A stretch of 64,000 bases of DNA from Pseudoxanthomonas japonensis (GTDB lineage Bacteria; Pseudomonadota; Gammaproteobacteria; Xanthomonadales; Xanthomonadaceae): contig NZ_PDWW01000002.1 in assembly GCF_010093445.1 (NCBI RefSeq), positions 62,001-126,000 of the forward strand. Direction: 5' to 3'. The translations under genes were made by a program, and so were the position numbers. Below, piece after piece: positions 48,533 through 57,739 of the stretch (within the stretch, counting starts at the first letter, position 1; each line of letters begins with the position of its first letter). Under the pieces are notes generated by a model that saw only the letters and a list, made by a program, of their open reading frames with translations, searched no databases and was not told the DNA's origin.

Positions 48533-49318
48533 TCAGAAGTCGAAACGTGCGGCGATCGACACGGGCACCGACACGCGCTTGCCGGTGTCGTTGATCGAGC
48601 CCAGGCCCAGGCCACCGATGGCGCTGTCGTCGCCGCTCAGATCGGCCACGTAACGCACGCCGGCCTGCGCGGTGATGCTGAAGCTGTCGTTCACCGGAAT
48701 CAGTACGCCGACATCGACGCCGGCGCTGGCGGCCCACTTCTTTTCGGTGAACGGCGCGTTGGCGATGGTGATGCCGGCATCCGGGATCTCGAACGTGGCG
48801 CGGATATCGTCGGTCTGCGTGGCGCCGAGGCGACCGGCGATGAACGGGCGCGTGTAGCCCGGCTCCATGAAGTAGTGGCGGTAGCCGGCTTCCACGGTCA
48901 GCGCCTTGTAGTCGCTGAAGGTGCCGTAGACGGGCAACGTGGTGTTGAGGGCGGGAACGAAGGCGCCACCGACCTGCACGGTACCCGGGTCGGTCTCGGT
49001 GCGGCGCACCTGGCCGAAGATCTCCGCGTTCTGGTTCAATCCATAGGCGAACTCGAGGCCGTAGCCCATCGCGTTGTCGTAGATGTCGGCATGCGAGCGC
49101 GACTGGATGCGCAACTCGGCACTGACGCCGGCGAGTGCGGGATTCAGCGGGCCGAGATCCGGCACCGGCGCGATCGCGCCGTCGTGCACGTCACCGCTGA
49201 CGGGCGTGTCGGTACCACCGAAGACGGACATGGACAGCTTGCCCTGGTCGGGGCCAGCGGCGTACGCGGGCGCGGCGAGCGCGAATGAAATGGCCAGGGC
49301 AAAGAGCGACTTCTTCAT
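48533..49318 (-). CDS. OmpW-like outer-membrane beta-barrel protein
   Basis: 261 residues. A signal peptide MKKSLFALAISFALAAPAYA (cleaved near 22), alternating amphipathic strands (LTVEAGYRHYFMEPG, PFIAGRLGATQTDD, SAGVDVGVLIPVNDSFSITA, QAGVRYVADL) and a final aromatic residue (AARFDF) mark an eight-stranded outer-membrane barrel. The closest family is OmpW/autotransporter-like porins. The ligand is unknown. GGAGGAG precedes the ATG at 49318 by 8 bases. Confidence 0.82.
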   Translation of the reverse strand: MKKSLFALAISFALAAPAYAAGPDQGKLSMSVFGGTDTPVSGDVHDGAIAPVPDLGPLNPALAGVSAELRIQSRSHADIYDNAMGYGLEFAYGLNQNAEIFGQVRRTETDPGTVQVGGAFVPALNTTLPVYGTFSDYKALTVEAGYRHYFMEPGYTRPFIAGRLGATQTDDIRATFEIPDAGITIANAPFTEKKWAASAGVDVGVLIPVNDSFSITAQAGVRYVADLSGDDSAIGGLGLGSINDTGKRVSVPVSIAARFDF

Positions 49319-49479
49319 CGGGGGACTCCTCCAGGGGAAAGGCCGACACCATATGTGTCGGATGCCGGCGATACGCAGGCGGAGTCGCGATGGATGCGTT
49401 GCGATGCATGCAACGTAAGTGCGCTTTTCTTCACGCCGCGTCGACACGGCGTGCGGCGTTCGCAGATTTCACGTGTCTT

Positions 49480-50727
49480 TCACTGCTCCGGACGCGCTTG
49501 GCCATCTTCCGGTTGCGCGATGCCGCGCGCGAGACGTTCCTCGATCCGGGTGAAGACCGATTGCTCGCCTGGAGGCGACGCGCCTGCATCGGTGGCGAAG
49601 TACGCCACGCCCGTTCCGTGCGTGCGATCCATCCACAGCCCAGAACGCAGTGCGTAGGCATCGCCGGAATGGCCGACACGCGCCACGCCATCGCCGAAGA
49701 GATCGTCGCCGCAGCCGTCATGCGCGGTGGCGAGCGTCTGTACGGCAAGACCATAGCGGCAGAAAAACGCGCGCGGCTGGCCACCGCCGGTGTCTTCCTC
49801 GTGCGTGACGCCGTTGCCGCCGTCGAACGTCCATTGCGGTGCCGTCATCGCATCGACGCTGGCGGACGACAGCAGCCGCACGCCGTCGACCTCGCCATTG
49901 CCGAGGAACAGGCGGCCGATCTTCGCCAGCCCGTTCGCCGAGATGCGCAGCCCACCCTGCGGCGAGAACAGGGCACCGTTCTCGCCGGCCTTCCAGCGGG
50001 CGAGGTCGCAGTCCGCACCTTCCTCGGTCACCACGGCACAGGCGGGTTTGCCGGCCCGGTTCTCGTCGCGCACCGGTGCGCCGTCGCGGTACAGCACGAC
50101 CGCGCGTGTGGCGGTGGCGGCGTCGCAGCTTTCCCAGTTGAAGCAGGCATCGAGCTTCAATGGTTCCAGCACCAGTCGGCGCATCAGCAGGTCGAAACGC
50201 TCACCGGTGACGTTCTCCATCGCCATCGCCACCAGCGGGAAGTTGAGGTTGGTGTAGCGGAAGTGCGTACCGGGCGCATGCGCGTCGTCCCAGGCGTTGG
50301 GATCGTCGAGGATGCCTTTCAGCGGCTGGCCCAGCGGTGTGGCGTAGTAGCCGGCCGCATCGGTCAGGCTGGAGCGGTGCGACAGCAGCAGGCGCAGGGT
50401 GATCGGTGTGTCGGGAAACTTCGGATGGCGCAGCGTCCAGCCCAGGTATGTCGAGATGTCGGCATCGAGATCGAGCTTGCCGGCCTCGACCAGCCGCATC
50501 ACGCCGATCGTGGTCACCAGCTTGGAGATCGAGGCGACGCGCACCGGATCGTCGGCGGTGACCTTGCGGCCGGTAGTCAGGTCCGCCATGCCTTCCACCT
50601 GCGTGCTGGTGATGCCGTTGCGGTCGAAGGCCACGCGGACCTGCGCGACGGGTTCGCCCGCTGAAGCCATTGCCGCGACGGCGAGGCAGGGCAGCAGGGC
50701 CAGGATGCGGATACGACGGAAGGACAT
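49480..50727 (-). CDS. Secreted serine hydrolase (beta-lactamase/class C fold)
   Basis: 415 residues. A signal peptide (1-23) precedes the serine beta-lactamase fold: S66-I-S-K69 (catalytic S-x-x-K), a Y-T-N tyrosine motif (FRYTNLNF) and HSGD in the K-T-G position (VGHSGDAYAL). Family members are esterases, D-aminopeptidases and PBP4-like enzymes; true beta-lactamase activity should not be assumed. Cysteines in the C-terminal half suggest periplasmic disulfides. It follows mmsA by 32 bp on the same strand and may be co-transcribed, though the link to catabolism is not obvious. Confidence 0.9.
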   Translation of the reverse strand: MSFRRIRILALLPCLAVAAMASAGEPVAQVRVAFDRNGITSTQVEGMADLTTGRKVTADDPVRVASISKLVTTIGVMRLVEAGKLDLDADISTYLGWTLRHPKFPDTPITLRLLLSHRSSLTDAAGYYATPLGQPLKGILDDPNAWDDAHAPGTHFRYTNLNFPLVAMAMENVTGERFDLLMRRLVLEPLKLDACFNWESCDAATATRAVVLYRDGAPVRDENRAGKPACAVVTEEGADCDLARWKAGENGALFSPQGGLRISANGLAKIGRLFLGNGEVDGVRLLSSASVDAMTAPQWTFDGGNGVTHEEDTGGGQPRAFFCRYGLAVQTLATAHDGCGDDLFGDGVARVGHSGDAYALRSGLWMDRTHGTGVAYFATDAGASPPGEQSVFTRIEERLARGIAQPEDGQARPEQ

Positions 50728-50759
50728 GCGCCAGCGCCTTGCGGGAACCGGCCCCGACT

Positions 50760-52250
50760 TTACTTCATCGTCGGCATCACGAACTCGGCCGTGTGGGTCT
50801 CCGGCCAGCGAGCGGTGATCGTCTTCAGCCGCGTGTAGAAGCGCACGCCATCCGGACCATGTACGTGCAGGGGGCCGAAGATCGAGCGCTTCCAGCCGCC
50901 GAAGCTGTGGAAGGCCATCGGCACCGGGATCGGCACGTTGATGCCGACCATGCCGGCCTGCACGCGATGGGCGAACTCGCGCGCCGCGCCGCCGTCGCGG
51001 GTGAACACGGCAGTGCCGTTGCCGTATTCGTGCTCGTTGACCAGGCGCAGCGCGGCATCGAGATCCGGCACGCGCATGACGCACAGCACCGGCCCGAAAA
51101 TCTCCTCGCGGTAGATCGTCATGTCCGGCGTGACGCGGTCGAACAGGCAACCGCCGAGGAAGAAGCCGTCCGCATGGCCGTCGACCACATGGCCGCGTCC
51201 ATCGACGACGAGATCCGCGCCTTCCGCCACGCCGGCGTCGACATAACCACGCACCTTGTCGCGGTGTGCGCCGGTGACCAGCGGGCCCATTTCGGGATCG
51301 AGGCATCCGGGCCCTATCTTCAATGCGGCGACCTTCGGTGCGAGGTTCGCCACCAGCGCATCCGCGGTGGCGTCGCCCACGCAGACCGCCACGGAGATCG
51401 CCATGCAGCGCTCGCCGGCCGAGCCGTAGCCTGCGCCCAGCAGCGCGGAGACCGCGCCGTCGAGATCGGCATCGGGCAGCACGACCATGTGGTTCTTCGC
51501 GCCGCCCAGCGCCTGCACGCGCTTGCCGTTGGCGGAGCCGCGCGCGTAGATGTATTCGGCGATCGGCGTGGAGCCGACGAAACTCAACGCCTGCACGCGC
51601 GGTTCGTCGAGCAGCGCATCCACCGCCACCTTGTCGCCGTGCAGCACGTTGAACACCCCGTCCGGCAGGCCTGCCTGCTTCAGCAGGTCGGCCATGAACA
51701 ATGCGGCGGACGGATCGCGTTCCGACGGCTTCAGTACAAAGGTGTTGCCGCAGGCCAGGGCCACCGGGAACATCCACAGCGGCACCATCGCGGGGAAATT
51801 GAACGGGGTGATGCCGGCGACGACGCCGAGCGGCGCGTATTCGCTCCACGAATCGACATCGCGCCCGACGTTCATCGAATGCTCGCCCTTGAGCAGGTGC
51901 GGGATGCCGCAGGCGAACTCGACCACTTCCAGCCCGCGCGTCACTTCGCCGCGCGCGTCGGAGAGCACCTTGCCGTGCTCGGACGTGATGATCTTCGCGA
52001 GGTCGCCGGCGTGCTTCTCCAGCAGTTCCTTGAAACGGAACATCACCCGCGCACGGTTCAGTGGCGTGGTGGCGGCCCAAGCAGGGAAAGCGGCGGACGC
52101 GGCGTCCACCGCCTGCTTCACGTCATCGACCGAGGCCAGCGGCACGCGTGCGGTGACGGTGCCGGTGGCGGGGTCGTAGACATCGCCGAAGCGGCCTCTG
52201 TCGCCTTCCACCCGTTGTCCGTTGAAGAAGTGATGCAACGCTTCGGTCAT
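50760..52250 (-). CDS. mmsA: Methylmalonate-/malonate-semialdehyde dehydrogenase (CoA-acylating)
   Basis: 496 residues of the CoA-acylating ALDH family. [40 protein letters not shown], the nucleophile C282 in [11 protein letters not shown] and the terminal [20 protein letters not shown] are MmsA-specific. It oxidises malonate semialdehyde (from beta-alanine) or methylmalonate semialdehyde (from valine) to acetyl- or propionyl-CoA. The neighbours favour the beta-alanine route. The ald gene ends 228 bp upstream, across a repeat. Confidence 0.95.
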   Translation of the reverse strand: MTEALHHFFNGQRVEGDRGRFGDVYDPATGTVTARVPLASVDDVKQAVDAASAAFPAWAATTPLNRARVMFRFKELLEKHAGDLAKIITSEHGKVLSDARGEVTRGLEVVEFACGIPHLLKGEHSMNVGRDVDSWSEYAPLGVVAGITPFNFPAMVPLWMFPVALACGNTFVLKPSERDPSAALFMADLLKQAGLPDGVFNVLHGDKVAVDALLDEPRVQALSFVGSTPIAEYIYARGSANGKRVQALGGAKNHMVVLPDADLDGAVSALLGAGYGSAGERCMAISVAVCVGDATADALVANLAPKVAALKIGPGCLDPEMGPLVTGAHRDKVRGYVDAGVAEGADLVVDGRGHVVDGHADGFFLGGCLFDRVTPDMTIYREEIFGPVLCVMRVPDLDAALRLVNEHEYGNGTAVFTRDGGAAREFAHRVQAGMVGINVPIPVPMAFHSFGGWKRSIFGPLHVHGPDGVRFYTRLKTITARWPETHTAEFVMPTMK

Positions 52251-52271
52251 GGCGGACTACCTTGCTGTCTC

Positions 52272-52470
52272 CCTCGCCCCGCGCGCGGGGAGAGGGTGCC
52301 CGAAGGGCGGGTGAGGGGCGACGGCGCCCGGATCTTCAGTCTTGGAAGTGTTTCGAGTGTTGCGCTTTCCAGTCGCTCGATTGGCTCGCTATCGTCGAGG
52401 CGGCCATGGCTCCGGCGTGCCCCTCATCCGCCCTTCGGGCACCTTCTCCCCGCTTGCGCAGGGAGAAGGA
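52272..52470. repeat. Inverted intergenic repeat pair between ald and mmsA
   Basis: The left arm contains GGGGAGAGGGTGCCCGAAGG and GCGGGTGAGGGG (52286-52318). The right arm contains CCCCTCATCCGCCC and TTCGGGCACCTTCTCCCCGC (about 52420-52453). The arms are complementary around a unique centre of about 100 bp. Confidence 0.8.
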
Positions 52471-52478
52471 ACAGCGGG

Positions 52479-53594
52479 TTACGCCAGCGCTTCGCGCGCC
52501 GGCACGTAGGTGTAGCCGAGGTCGTCGGCGACGGCCTTGTAGGTCACCTTGCCGGCGTGCACGTTCAGGCCGTTGAGCAGGTGTTCGTCGTCCAACAGCG
52601 CCTGCTTCGCGCCCTTGTTCGCCAGTTGCACGGCGAAGGGCAGGGTGGCATTGGTCAGCGCGAACGTGGACGTGCGGGCGACGCCGCCCGGCATGTTGGC
52701 CACGCAGTAGTGGATGATGCCGTCCACTTCGTACGTCGGGTTCTGGTGGGTGGTGGCCTTCGAGGTCTCGAAGCAGCCGCCCTGGTCGATCGCCACGTCC
52801 ACCAGCACCGAGCCGGGACGCATCAGCTTCAGCTGATCGCGCGAGACCAGCTTCGGCGCGGCGGCACCGGGAATCAGTACCGCACCGATCACCAGGTCGG
52901 TGTCGGGCAGGCGCTCTTCGATGGCGTCGCGGGTCGAGTAGATCGTGGTCAGCTGGTGGCCGTACAGCTCGTCCAAGTACTTCAGGCGGTCGAGCGAGCG
53001 GTCGAGGATGGTGACGTGCGCGTTCATACCCATCGCCATGCGCGCGGCATTGATGCCGACCACGCCGCCGCCGATCACCAGCACTTCCGCCGGCTTCACG
53101 CCGGGCACGCCGCCGAGCAGCACGCCGGAGCCGCCCTGCGCCTTCTCCAGTGCATGCGCGCCGGCCTGGATCGACATGCGGCCGGCCACTTCCGACATCG
53201 GCGCCAGCAGCGGCAGGCCGCCCCTGCGGGCGGTGACGGTTTCGTAGGCGATGCAGGTGGCGCCGGAGGCGACCAGCGCCTTGGTCTGTTCCGGATCGGG
53301 TGCGAGGTGCAGGTAGGTGTAGAGCACTTGGCCGGGGCGCAGCATGGCGCACTCGTTCGGCTGCGGCTCCTTGACCTTGATGATCATGTCGGCGCGGGCA
53401 AAGATTTCCGCGGCCGTGTCGACGATCTCCGCACCGGCCTTGACGTACTGCTCATCGGTCAGGCCGATGGCCTTGCCGCCGTCGCGCTGGACGATGACCT
53501 GGTGGCCGTTGGCCACCAGCTCGCGGGCGCCGGACGGGGTAAGTCCGATGCGGTATTCGTGGTTTTTGATTTCCTTGGGGACGCCGATCAGCAT
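52479..53594 (-). CDS. ald: Alanine dehydrogenase
   Basis: 371 residues, the usual length. [20 protein letters not shown] starts the substrate domain; the catalytic K and H lie in the [13 protein letters not shown] and YTYLHLAPD segments; the NAD fold is [20 protein letters not shown]. It converts alanine and NAD to pyruvate, ammonia and NADH. Placed 66 bp downstream of a beta-alanine:pyruvate aminotransferase, it would recycle the alanine made by that enzyme. Confidence 0.97.
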   Translation of the reverse strand: MLIGVPKEIKNHEYRIGLTPSGARELVANGHQVIVQRDGGKAIGLTDEQYVKAGAEIVDTAAEIFARADMIIKVKEPQPNECAMLRPGQVLYTYLHLAPDPEQTKALVASGATCIAYETVTARRGGLPLLAPMSEVAGRMSIQAGAHALEKAQGGSGVLLGGVPGVKPAEVLVIGGGVVGINAARMAMGMNAHVTILDRSLDRLKYLDELYGHQLTTIYSTRDAIEERLPDTDLVIGAVLIPGAAAPKLVSRDQLKLMRPGSVLVDVAIDQGGCFETSKATTHQNPTYEVDGIIHYCVANMPGGVARTSTFALTNATLPFAVQLANKGAKQALLDDEHLLNGLNVHAGKVTYKAVADDLGYTYVPAREALA

Positions 53595-53660
53595 GGTGCT
53601 CTCCAGTAGCGGGAAGGGGCTTCGCGCGAGGGGGAGCGCTGGTGCCGTTGGTCCGTAATT

Positions 53661-55031
53661 TTACGCGGTTGCCCGTATGGTGTCCGCCAGGACATTCACG
53701 ATCCGGTCGATGTGGTCCTTTTCCACGATCAGCGGCGGCGACAGGGCGATGACGTCGCCGGTGACGCGGGTCAACAGGTGGCCGTCGTGGAAGGCGCGGG
53801 CGAAGACGTCGTAGGCGCGGGTGCCGGGCGCGCCAGCGCGCGGGGCCAGTTCGATGGCGCCGACCAGGCCGATGTTGCGGATGTCGATGATGTTCGGCAG
53901 TCCCTTCAGCGAGTGCAGCGCTTCCTGCCAGTAGTCGCCCAGCGACAAGGCCTTGTCGAACAGGTGTTCCTCTTCGTACGTATCCAGCGTGGCGAGCGCG
54001 GCGGCGCAGGCCAGTGGATGGCCGGAGTAGGTATAGCCATGGAACATGTCGATGGCATTGTCCGGCCCGTTCATGAAGGCGTCGAACAGCCGCTCGGACA
54101 CGAAGGTGGCGCCCATCGGCACGCAACCGTTGGTGATGCCCTTGGCGGCGGTGATCATGTCCGGGGTGACGCCGAAGCGCTGCGCACCGAAGGCATGGCC
54201 GACGCGGCCGAAGCCGGTGATCACTTCGTCGAAGATCAGCAGGATCCCGTGCTTGTCGCAGATCTCGCGCAGGCGCTGCAGGTAGCCTTCCGGCGGGATG
54301 ACGACGCCGGCCGAGCCCGAGACCGGCTCGACGATGACGGCCGCAATCGTCGAGGCGTCGTACAGCGCGATCTGGCGTTCGAGGTCTTCGGCCAGTTCGA
54401 TGCCGTGCGGCGGCAGGCCCTTCGAGAACGCGTTGCGCGACACGTCCAGCGTATGGCGGATGTGCGAGACGGCCGGCAGGCCCGGGCCGAACCACTTGCG
54501 GTTGTTCGGCAGGCCGCCCACCGACATGCCGCCGAAGCCGACGCCGTGGTAGCCCTTCTCGCGGCCGATGAAGCGCGTGCGCTGGCCTTCGCCGCGCACG
54601 CGGTGGTAGGCCAGCGCTATCTTCAGCGCGCTGTCGACGGCTTCCGAGCCGGAGTTGCTGAAGAACACCTTGTTGAGGTCGCCCGGCGCCAGTGCGGCCA
54701 GGCGCTCGGCCAGCTTGAACGGCAGCGGCGAGCTCATCGAGAAGTTGGGCGCGAAGTCGAGCGTGCCGATCTGCTGCCTCACCGCCTCGACGATGCGCGG
54801 CCGCGCGTGTCCTGCATTGCAGCACCACAGGCCGGCGGTGGCGTCGAGCACCTCGTTGCCGTCGACGTCCTTGTAGTACATGCCGGACGCGCTGGCGAGC
54901 AGGCGCGGCTTGGCCTTGAACTGCTTGTTCGCTGTGAACGGCATCCAGAAATGGTCCAGCGAACCGGGCGCGTCCAGGTTCTGGCGCGCGTAGTGCTCGG
55001 CCAGGGCGGAGGGGGTGTCGTCAGCGCTCAT
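53661..55031 (-). CDS. Beta-alanine:pyruvate (omega) aminotransferase
   Basis: 456 residues, fold-type I class III aminotransferase. FWMPFTANKQFKAKPRLLAS, DATAGLWCCNAGHARPRIVE and the PLP lysine K297 (TAAKGITNGC) are characteristic of the beta-alanine:pyruvate group; putrescine:pyruvate transaminases are related but differ here. It would yield malonate semialdehyde and alanine, which suits the mmsA and ald genes downstream. The start is ATG 55031, 3 bases after an in-frame GTG. It is divergent to the PuuR-like regulator. Confidence 0.92.
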   Translation of the reverse strand: MSADDTPSALAEHYARQNLDAPGSLDHFWMPFTANKQFKAKPRLLASASGMYYKDVDGNEVLDATAGLWCCNAGHARPRIVEAVRQQIGTLDFAPNFSMSSPLPFKLAERLAALAPGDLNKVFFSNSGSEAVDSALKIALAYHRVRGEGQRTRFIGREKGYHGVGFGGMSVGGLPNNRKWFGPGLPAVSHIRHTLDVSRNAFSKGLPPHGIELAEDLERQIALYDASTIAAVIVEPVSGSAGVVIPPEGYLQRLREICDKHGILLIFDEVITGFGRVGHAFGAQRFGVTPDMITAAKGITNGCVPMGATFVSERLFDAFMNGPDNAIDMFHGYTYSGHPLACAAALATLDTYEEEHLFDKALSLGDYWQEALHSLKGLPNIIDIRNIGLVGAIELAPRAGAPGTRAYDVFARAFHDGHLLTRVTGDVIALSPPLIVEKDHIDRIVNVLADTIRATA

Positions 55032-55077
55032 CACGGCTCCGGGGCAAGGACTGGGCGCAGCTTAGCGCGTTGAAAAA

Positions 55078-55199
55078 ACTTTACAACCGTGCCGAAGGTC
55101 GGATCTGACGTGTTTCGCCCATCCCGGCCGTCGTTGTTCAGCGGGTTGAAGAATTGCCCGGGTGCCACGGATTGACCGGCCTGTCGCGGGGTGTAAAGT
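55078..55199. promoter_or_regulatory. Mirrored TGTAAAGT elements in the divergent promoter region
   Basis: ACTTTACA at 55078-55085 and TGTAAAGT at 55192-55199 are perfect inverses, each near one of the divergent starts. Rightward, TTGACC (55172-55177) and TAAAGT (55194-55199) with 16-bp spacing form a reasonable sigma-70 promoter. The leftward copy has a poor -35. They may be promoters or operators of the PuuR-like regulator. Confidence 0.5.
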
Positions 55200-55235
55200 A
55201 TCCCGCAACACTTCGGTCTTCCGGCAAGGATGGTG

Positions 55236-55784
55236 ATGGACATCGGCGCACGCCTGCAACTGGTCCGCAAATCCAAAGACCTCAGCCAGCGCGAGCTGGC
55301 CAAACGCGTGGGCGTCACCAACAGCACCATCTCGCTGATCGAGCAGAACAAGGTCAGTCCGTCGGTCAGTTCGCTGAAGAAGGTGCTGGACGGCATCCCG
55401 ATCTCCCTCGCCGACTTCTTCACCCTCGACCTCGAGAAGGGGCTGCCCGACAGCCCGTTCTACGTGGCCGACGAGCTGCCGGACGTGGGCAGCAACGGCA
55501 TCCATTATTTCCTCGTCGGCCAGCATCGCCCGCAGCGGCAGATGTGCATCCTGCGCGAGGTGATGCCGCCGGGCAGCGACACCGGCGACAGCATGCTGGC
55601 GCACGACGGCGAGGAAGGCGGCGTGGTGATCGCCGGCGAGGTCGAGGTCACCGTCGGCGAGCAGGTCCGCGTGCTGAAGGCCGGCGAAGGCTATTACTTC
55701 GAGAGCCGCGTGCCGCACCGGTTCCGCAATGTCGGCGAGGTGGACGCGGTGATCGTCAGCGCGAATACGCCGGCGACGTTCTGA
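55236..55784 (+). CDS. puuR: PuuR-like HTH-cupin transcriptional regulator
   Basis: 182 residues, close to E. coli PuuR. An XRE helix-turn-helix at about 3-58 (ARLQLVRKSKDLSQRELAKR, then VTNSTISLIEQNKVSPSVSS) is followed by a cupin domain (HDGEEGGVVIAGEVEVTVGE, GEGYYFESRVPHRF). PuuR represses putrescine-utilisation genes and is released by putrescine. I choose ATG 55236 with AAGGA 7 bases before it; an ATG at 55230 is possible. The aminotransferase diverges from it, and the PuuC-like gene follows 177 bp downstream. Confidence 0.88.
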   Translation: MDIGARLQLVRKSKDLSQRELAKRVGVTNSTISLIEQNKVSPSVSSLKKVLDGIPISLADFFTLDLEKGLPDSPFYVADELPDVGSNGIHYFLVGQHRPQRQMCILREVMPPGSDTGDSMLAHDGEEGGVVIAGEVEVTVGEQVRVLKAGEGYYFESRVPHRFRNVGEVDAVIVSANTPATF

Positions 55785-55796
55785 ATGATTCAAGCC

Positions 55797-55960
55797 CCTC
55801 TCCCATCGGCGACCGGAGGAAGTCCCGTGGGAGAGAGGGGTTGGGGTGAGGGTCCGGCGAAGCCTGTGAGTTACCGGCGTCGTGGACTCCGCCGAACCCT
55901 CATCCGGCGCTTCGCGCCACCTTCTCCCGGTGGGAGAAGGGAAACCTAGCCAGGAGTTCC
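55797..55960. repeat. Intergenic palindromic repeats between puuR and puuC
   Basis: Blocks such as CCCCTCTCCCA...TGGGAGAGAGGGG, ACCCTCATCCGGCGCTTCGC and CACCTTCTCCCGGTGGGAGA form nested stems. They belong to the same broad family as those at 9355, 52272 and 57476. Confidence 0.75.
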
Positions 55961-55961
55961 C

Positions 55962-57464
55962 ATGACCGCACCCCGCACGCAACAGGACTGGCAGGCGATG
56001 GCCGCCGGTCTGTCGATCCGTACGCAGGCCTTCATCGATGGCAAGTACGTCGATGCGGCATCCGGCAAGACGTTCGACTGCATCAGCCCGATCGACGGGC
56101 GCGTGCTGGGCCAGGTGGCCGACGGGCAGGAAGAGGACATCAACCGCGCCGTCGCCGCGGCGCGGCGCAGCTTCGAGGCGGGTGCGTGGTCGAACGCGCG
56201 CCCGACGCACCGCAAGAAGGTGCTGCTGAAATTCACCCAGCTGATCGAGCTGCATGCCGACGAACTGGCGCTGCTTGAGTCGCTCGACATGGGCAAGCCG
56301 GTCGGTGACGCGCGCAGCGTCGATCTCGGCGCGACCATCCGCTGCATGGGCTGGACCGCCGAGGCGCTGGACAAGGTCTACGGCGAAGTCGCCGCCACCG
56401 GTCCGGACGAACTCGGCCTGATCACGCGCGAACCGCTGGGCGTGGTCGGCGCCATCGTGCCGTGGAACTTCCCGCTGCTGATGGCGTCGTGGAAGCTGGC
56501 GCCGGCGCTGGCGACCGGCAACTCCATCGTGTTGAAGCCGTCCGAGAAATCGCCGCTGACCGCGATCCGCCTGGCCGAGATCGCCATCGAGGCCGGTATC
56601 CCGGCCGGCGTGCTCAACGTGGTGCCGGGCTTCGGCAAGACCGCTGGCGAGCCGCTCGCGCTGCACATGGACGTGGACGGGTTGGTGTTCACCGGATCCA
56701 CCGCGGTCGGCAAGCGGCTGCTGCAATGCGCCGGTCTGTCGAACATGAAACGCGCCTACATGGAGTGCGGCGGCAAAAGCCCGAACATCGTGTTCGCCGA
56801 TGCGCATGATCTCGGCGTCGCAGCGAAGGCGGCGGCGGGCGGCATCTTCTACAACCAGGGCGAGGTCTGCACGGCGGCCTCGCGCCTGCTGGTCGAGCGC
56901 TCGATCAAGGACGAGTTCGTCGCCCGCGTGGTCGAGGCCGGCAAGGCGATGCGCCCGCGCCATCCGCTCGATCCTGGCGCGCCGATGGGTGCGATGGTCG
57001 ACGAAGGGCAGACGCAGCGCGTGCTGGACTACATCGAGAAGGGCAAGGCCGAAGGTGCGCGCCTGGCGCTGGGCGGAACGCGCGCCGAGGTGGAGGCCGG
57101 CGGCTGCTACATCGAGCCGACCGTGTTCGACGACGTGGCGCATGAGCACACCATCAGCCGCGAGGAGATCTTCGGCCCGGTGCTGTCGGTGATCGGTTTC
57201 GACAGCGAGGAAGAAGCCCTGCGCATGGCCAACGACAGCGAGTACGGCCTGGCCGCTGGCGTATGGACGCGCGACATCAGCCGCGCGCACCGGGTGGCGC
57301 GCAAGCTGCGTGCGGGCAGTGTGTGGGTCAACTACTGGGACGGCGGCGACATGACCGCACCGTTTGGCGGCTACAAGCAGTCCGGCAACGGCCGCGACAA
57401 GTCGCTGCATGCCTTCGACAAGTACACCGAGATGAAGGCGACCTGGATCAACCTGGGTAGCTGA
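55962..57464 (+). CDS. puuC: Gamma-glutamyl-gamma-aminobutyraldehyde dehydrogenase-like ALDH
   Basis: 500 residues of the NAD(P)-dependent aldehyde dehydrogenase family. E268 (YMECGGKSPNIV) and the nucleophile C303 (NQGEVCTAAS) are intact, with FTGSTAVGKRLLQ at the cofactor site. Similarity and the neighbouring puuR, puuB and puuA support the Puu role, i.e. oxidation of the aminoaldehyde after gamma-glutamylation of diamine. Broad-specificity 3-hydroxypropionaldehyde activity cannot be excluded. Confidence 0.88.
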   Translation: MTAPRTQQDWQAMAAGLSIRTQAFIDGKYVDAASGKTFDCISPIDGRVLGQVADGQEEDINRAVAAARRSFEAGAWSNARPTHRKKVLLKFTQLIELHADELALLESLDMGKPVGDARSVDLGATIRCMGWTAEALDKVYGEVAATGPDELGLITREPLGVVGAIVPWNFPLLMASWKLAPALATGNSIVLKPSEKSPLTAIRLAEIAIEAGIPAGVLNVVPGFGKTAGEPLALHMDVDGLVFTGSTAVGKRLLQCAGLSNMKRAYMECGGKSPNIVFADAHDLGVAAKAAAGGIFYNQGEVCTAASRLLVERSIKDEFVARVVEAGKAMRPRHPLDPGAPMGAMVDEGQTQRVLDYIEKGKAEGARLALGGTRAEVEAGGCYIEPTVFDDVAHEHTISREEIFGPVLSVIGFDSEEEALRMANDSEYGLAAGVWTRDISRAHRVARKLRAGSVWVNYWDGGDMTAPFGGYKQSGNGRDKSLHAFDKYTEMKATWINLGS

Positions 57465-57475
57465 GGCACGGCTCC

Positions 57476-57680
57476 CTTCTCCCCGCGCGGCGGCGACATG
57501 CTGTTCCTTCTCCCCGCAAGCGGGGAGAAGGTGCCCAACGGGCGGATGAGGGGCGAGCGCGGTAACGAATCGGGCGCGCAGCTCTCGCATCTCCGTTCGC
57601 CCCTCACCCGCCCCCGTATCAAGTACGGGGCAGGCTCTTCGGGCACCCTCTCCCCGCAAGCAGGGAGAGGGACTTCCCAT
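57476..57680. repeat. Array of intergenic palindromic repeats
   Basis: Three related blocks in about 200 bp: CTTCTCCCCGCGCGG, CTTCTCCCCGCAAGCGGGGA with GATGAGGGGCGAGCG, and CCCCTCACCCGCCCCCGTAT with CACCCTCTCCCCGCAAGCAG. They separate the puuC and MFS genes. Confidence 0.75.
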
Positions 57681-57739
57681 TGCGTACCAAAGGGTGGTGG
57701 TTCTGCCAGAATCGCCCCGACCCACCGACCGGCCCGTCC

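Noticed and set aside
49480..50727. Beta-lactamase resistance gene
   Set aside because: The S-x-x-K and Y-x-N motifs are shared with many esterases and peptidases. HSGD replaces K-T-G, so resistance cannot be claimed.
50728..52080. N-terminal extension of the serine hydrolase to 866 residues
   Set aside because: The extension is an off-frame reading of mmsA. A signal peptide starts at 50727.
50670..53609. 979-residue + strand frame opposite mmsA and ald
   Set aside because: Spans two well-supported genes and the gap between them, with no domain resemblance.
57476..57680. Clustered repeats resembling a CRISPR array
   Set aside because: Units differ in length and orientation, spacers are not uniform, and no cas genes are near. 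They are palindromic intergenic repeats.
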